Made by a program: the position numbers and the translations under genes. A DNA stretch of 64,000 nt from Sipunculus nudus (Eukaryota > Annelida > Sipuncula > Golfingiida > Sipunculidae): the NCBI GenBank assembly GCA_026874595.1, contig CM049322.1, positions 42,400,340 to 42,464,339 on the forward strand. Direction: 5' to 3'. The notes beneath the pieces are model-generated. The model searched no databases, was not told the DNA's origin, and was given only the letters and a program-made list of their open reading frames with translations. Position 1 is the first letter of the stretch; every line of letters begins with the position of its first letter. Of this stretch, positions 60,023-64,000 are shown one piece after another.

Positions 60023-60583
60023 GAAGGTTTTAGTTTACTTTCCGTTAAAAAACACAGAGAAATACACCAGGATGAATAACTCTTCCTTACACCAGTGGAA
60101 GACCAAATGCTGCCTCCATTACCAGTCACCACCATGTAATGATAAATAGAGTCACACACATAACCAAAAATAATCGTCAGTATTTGTTTTCAAATTTAAC
60201 TGGCATTCCTATTGTGCCCCCACTGGTTATGCAAAATGAGAACGAGTTGGTTTCCAAATCATTGATTAAAAAGGAAGCAAATATTAAGTAAATCAATCAA
60301 GAATATTTGTCAGATATGTATACAATACTTACTTATATAGTTTGGTCAAGATCAAACTGCTTTGATAGAGTCAAAACGTTGAAAATGTTAATTATCATAA
60401 TTGATGCTAGTTTCCCTTTTTTATGAAGACCTAACACTCTTACGACTTTTTTTATAATGCAAAATTCTGTAAACGTAAATAAGCGTATCATCGGTCATTC
60501 AAATGGAAAAAAAAAACAACAGGATACTATGTCCAAACTTGCATTATGTGATTTAATAATAAAAAATAATAAAAATGATAGCA

Positions 60584-60603
60584 ATAACAACAACAACAAC
60601 AAC

Positions 60604-60635
<32 letters not shown>

Positions 60636-60680
60636 AAATAATAATAATAATAATAGTAAAAGTAATAATAATAAAATATA
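60584..60680. repeat. (AAC)n(AAT)n trinucleotide repeat
   Basis: AAC units grade into AAT units with a few breaks (GAA, AGT). The poly-Asn frame here is an artefact. Confidence 0.9.
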
Positions 60681-60889
60681 ATAAAAATAAAAGTAATAAT
60701 GATAATGAGTATATTTTACCTCTATAATAACATCGTTGCAAAAAATAGAAGCAATTTGGAATTGATATTAGGGGCAAAATAAAAATCAACTGATTTGTTA
60801 CTTTGTCCAGTGAATCATAACATATCTTGATAAAAAAAAACTCTTGATAAGCAATATTTAACAAAACCATGCTAAGTTCGCACGTAATC

Positions 60890-61460
60890 TTAAATTTCGT
60901 CAGTCTATTTTCTCAGATCCCTTCATATATCTGAAAAATGTAGTTCAGCATACATTTTCTGTGAACTCTAGGTCGAGCCAGCAGGTGGCCCCTCAAACAG
61001 GAACAAGTTGTTTTAAAAATGACACTCATGCCAACACCACATTATAAATCATATACCCTCTTGTGCCTCTTAATGGGCCCGCCCTTTGCTATCTCAATAA
61101 ACATTCAACCGCTTAACGTCTTCTTTATTTCTGAGTATGCACCCATGAAAGGTCAGGGAATTATTGTATCTGCTTTTGCTAAATAAACTAGATAACAGGA
61201 GGAAATGCTGCTGTTCAAGATATACTTTGCATTTGACCTTGCCCGACTACAAACTGATACTAGTTATACTACTTGGAAAATGATCCTAATATGTTCTCTG
61301 CACAAGTGATACTTCCATTTGCCCTGTCAATATGGGATATGAGTATCTACAAGTTATTTACCCGTTATGTGAAGGCGTGTTTATATTGTTTTTTTTTTTT
61401 CTCATTGGCCTAAGTGCGTATGTCAGTGTTGTCCAGAGATTGAAGAATAATATCTTTTCC
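60890..61460 (+). repeat. Direct duplication, left copy
   Basis: CGCTTAACGTCTTCTTTATT, TGTTCTCTGCACAAGTGATA, TTTGCCCTGTCAA, AGGCGTGTTTAT and TTGGCC...GCG(T/C)ATGTCAG recur in order at 62480-63030, about 1.55 kb to the right. No coding content was recognised. Confidence 0.75.
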
Positions 61461-61904
61461 ATTAGAGCTTCGTCATAATTGTTGAGTGAGAAAACTAATA
61501 TGATTTCTTTACCTTGCACATTTAATGTAATAGTTGGCCACATACATTCTGTAGTGGGAAGTCGCGTTGCTTGAAAAAGGCAAATCCAGTCAGATCAGTG
61601 CTACACAAGGCTTTGTATTGTTAAAATGGTTCATTTTCTCTCGATTTTATAAATTCATCATGGCAGAAAGTATCCTACCGCAAAAACATTTTCTCTAAGG
61701 GGATTATTGATCCTAAGAATTGTCCCTAAAGCTGAGTGAAATCAGATGTATGTGGGACAGTTTAGTAAGCTCACAGCTCCAACAGGGACGCTAGCTGAAC
61801 TGTTTCTATACTTCATAAACCTATTATATGTTGCTCAAATTGAAACAGTCATACAGTTTAACTCCATTTCATGGTTTGATAATAATTATGTCAGTAATAT
61901 TGAT

Positions 61905-62000
61905 AGAAACTACTACTCCGACTGCTACTACTACTACTATTACTCATACTACGACTAATTATACTACTACTATTGCTCCTACTACTACTAATAATAATAA
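61905..62000. repeat. (ACT)n-type trinucleotide repeat
   Basis: ACT/TACT triplets passing into AAT triplets, between the two copies of the direct duplication. Confidence 0.8.
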
Positions 62001-62164
62001 TAACATAACATAGTAATGTATTTTTTAAACATCGTAACAAAAAATAGAAATTTCAGATAACTTGAACGGTTTCTTTCATACCAGGGCAATATATATTTAT
62101 TTATAAATCGGCGCACTCGTCGGCTCACTTCGCTGGTTCCTTTAAAAGTGTGCAATTTCACAGA

Positions 62165-62250
62165 GGGGCTGGGGCATTTGGCGTAGCTTAGTTGTTAAAA
62201 GTGCCCGGCCGGAATTGGAAGATCGCGGGTTCGATTCCCACCGTCAATGA
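62165..62250 (+). repeat. tRNA-derived SINE head
   Basis: TGGCGTAGCTTAGTTGTT (A box, 62179-62196) and GGTTCGATTCC (perfect B box, 62228-62238) are spaced as in a tRNA-derived SINE. It is followed by (AT)n rather than a tRNA 3' end. Confidence 0.72.
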
Positions 62251-62259
62251 ATCATTTCC

Positions 62260-62262
<3 letters not shown>

Positions 62263-62315
<53 letters not shown>
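62263..62315. repeat. (AT)n microsatellite
   Basis: About 53 bases of AT, a possible SINE tail. Confidence 0.92.
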
Positions 62316-62318
<3 letters not shown>

Positions 62319-62479
62319 TGTGTTTATGTTATCTTAAATGTAAAAAAAATCTCCCATTTGGACTTTTGGGCACAGACTCGTACATTATATTCTGAAATAA
62401 TACTATCGATAAACAACCTTTTCTAGTATAAGCATGAACGCTTACTGCTCCTAGCGCAATTATAAATTGTGTCACAATA

Positions 62480-63030
62480 TTATCTCATATCCTTCCATCT
62501 CTGAGAATAATATGGCCCAGCTTTCATTTTCTCTTAAGTGTATGTCGAGCGAACGCGTGCCCAAGCAAACAGGAATCTTTTGTTCCAAAATACACTCATA
62601 TCAATCATATAACGTTCCGTACTACTCAAGGGGACACCGTTTGCCATATCATTAAACAATTTACTGCTTAACGTCTTTATTTCCCAGTATACACTTACTA
62701 GAGGACAAAGTGTTGTTGTATCTGGTTTCACTCGATTAACATGATAAGATGAGGATACGTTGCTGTCTCAAGTACCCTTTACATTTGACCTGACATTCCT
62801 TGAGACTGACATGTAATTACTATTTATATTACTTGGAATTGCATGACTGCTCCTTATATGTTCTCTACACAAGTTATTCTTCCCTTTGCCCTGTCAAGAG
62901 GTGATCTGAGTATATGCACATTATCCATCAGTTATGTTGTAGGCGTGTTTATTATGTTATTTTTTTTTTCATTGGCCAGACTGCGCATGTCAGACGCGTC
63001 CAGGGATTGAATAATAATATTATTCGGTGG
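62480..63030 (+). repeat. Direct duplication, right copy
   Basis: Pairs with 60890-61460. Diverged but collinear. Confidence 0.75.
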
Positions 63031-63938
63031 AAGCGATATACTTTTATTAATCATACACACGTAAGGTTCTGAAGATCATATGTTTTTTTGTCGGTTTTAA
63101 AAACCAACAAACGCACGCATACTGATTTCAGGCAAGGCTCTTATTTTTGTCTGAAAATGTCTTTATAATCACATCGCGCAGAGAAAACCTTGTCACGGAA
63201 GCGATGTTGCCTGATCGTCCGAGCATCGCCAGCCCAGTGTAACAAGCTGCAGGTGCGACCACTTAGTTTGCTAACAATCCTCAATATTATTAAAGTTTGA
63301 AACGCAAATGCCGGTTATTCTTAACAGCCGACCCAAAAGTGAAACGTCACGGGGTCATATTGGATAAATCTTGAAAAAAAGAAACTGAATTTCTATTTAT
63401 TTAACTCAGCAGTTTGCTTCGACACTGGAAATACACTTGAAACCCAGCTGGGCGCTGCATATTTGTACATTCATTATCTTGGTAATGTTGTGCAAAGACA
63501 CATGATTCACACGCATGGCAGTTGAAGCAAGGGTATGCCAGGTAACAAAGACGTTATGACGTGCCGGCGGGTTTGTGTACATAGTTTTGACAGGACAGAA
63601 CCGAATGCAATGCCGCACCCCAAGGCTTGTATACAGTTAGCCATGACAACATGACATTCAGGCCTTCGGAAATAAACTGATAGGGCCTGGAGTCATGATG
63701 GCAGTCACAACAGAACGCCCATTCTAAGGGTCGGATCAAAATATTTACTGTCTGGTATTATTTGGCATCACAGGCATATAAAGTCGTATTATATGTGCTT
63801 AATATCGAAGAAGAACTGTTGTTACACAAAAATAATTACATTTATTACCTCCTTTCATCACTGTGGCACCGATTCACGTGAAGCGATACTTCTCATTCAA
63901 AACTAAATGTGTCATGGCGCGGTCGTGTATGTAAACTT
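63031..63938. other. No gene recognised
   Basis: Spacer with 60-70 codon frames only (63406-63618, 63554-63739), no family signal. Confidence 0.4.
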
Positions 63939-63986
63939 GGAAGTCGGAAGCCGGAAGCCGGAAACCAAGGAATTGTCTTATAAATA
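63939..63986 (+). promoter_or_regulatory. Promoter-like: four 7-bp GGAA repeats and TATA box
   Basis: GGAAGTC, GGAAGCC, GGAAGCC and GGAAACC start at 63939, 63946, 63953 and 63960. CCGGAAG is the ETS-type core. TATAAATA follows at 63979-63986. A transcript would start at about the window's right edge, so the gene, if any, lies outside. Confidence 0.4.
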
Positions 63987-64000
63987 AAGCAGTTTAAAGC

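Noticed and set aside
62165-62250. Functional tRNA gene
   Set aside because: A and B boxes are good but no acceptor stem or anticodon arm closes; a SINE head fits better.

Overview
The window is animal nuclear DNA, most likely from a mollusc. It is AT-rich and intron-bearing, with long (AT)n and compound (AT)n/(GA)n or (AT)n/(GT)n microsatellites. It carries a dispersed repeat with a GTCCGTCCG-rich head that I recall as common in mollusc genomes, and several tRNA-like SINE heads. Its recognisable genes belong to secreted families that are expanded in molluscs: fibrinogen-related proteins (FReD lectins), C-type lectins and a lipocalin. The species call is inference. Most of the sequence is non-coding, and most short open frames, especially YIYIYI frames in (AT)n, are chance.

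Layout. 0.9-2.3 kb: first two exons of a lipocalin gene (- strand), rest not found or off the left edge. 3.5-6.8 kb: dispersed repeats and microsatellites. 7.1-8.1 kb: C-type lectin gene piece (+) with a frameshift; a more decayed copy of its last exon lies at 15.5 kb. 10.7-12.4 kb: a tandem array of about 155-bp units, several carrying a perfect AGGTCA-nnn-TGACCT palindrome; a decayed inverted copy lies at 52.7-53.1 kb. 21.1-29.3 kb: tandem segmental duplication holding the only intact gene I can assemble, FReD gene A (22025-24030, two exons, 364 aa), and its pseudogene B (27443-29139). FReD relics lie at 25.4, 30.4 and 43.4 kb. Three further two-exon FReD loci lie on the - strand: C (37974-39208, dead), D (46151-47638, intact lectin exon but a one-base frame break in exon 1) and E (57479-58817, dead). 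42.8-43.3 kb: GC-rich island of an iterated TTGCTACCGCGC word. 54.6 and 57.0 kb: minisatellites. 59.9-63.1 kb: SINE heads and a tandem duplication. The right edge has a promoter-like cluster of four 7-bp GGAA repeats plus a TATA box.

All five FReD loci share one plan: a signal-peptide exon ending in phase 1 (G|AT TGC, joining as Asp-Cys) spliced to one exon of about 610 nt that encodes the whole lectin domain. Genes A and B have a long exon 1 with a coiled-coil stalk; C, D and E have a short exon 1 of about 50 codons without the stalk, though the start of the exon is homologous. The window is therefore a birth-and-death cluster of secreted recognition lectins with one live member, one possibly live, three dead and three relics. 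Positions come from hand reading; splice sites and repeat limits, notably the diverged ones, may be off by some bases.
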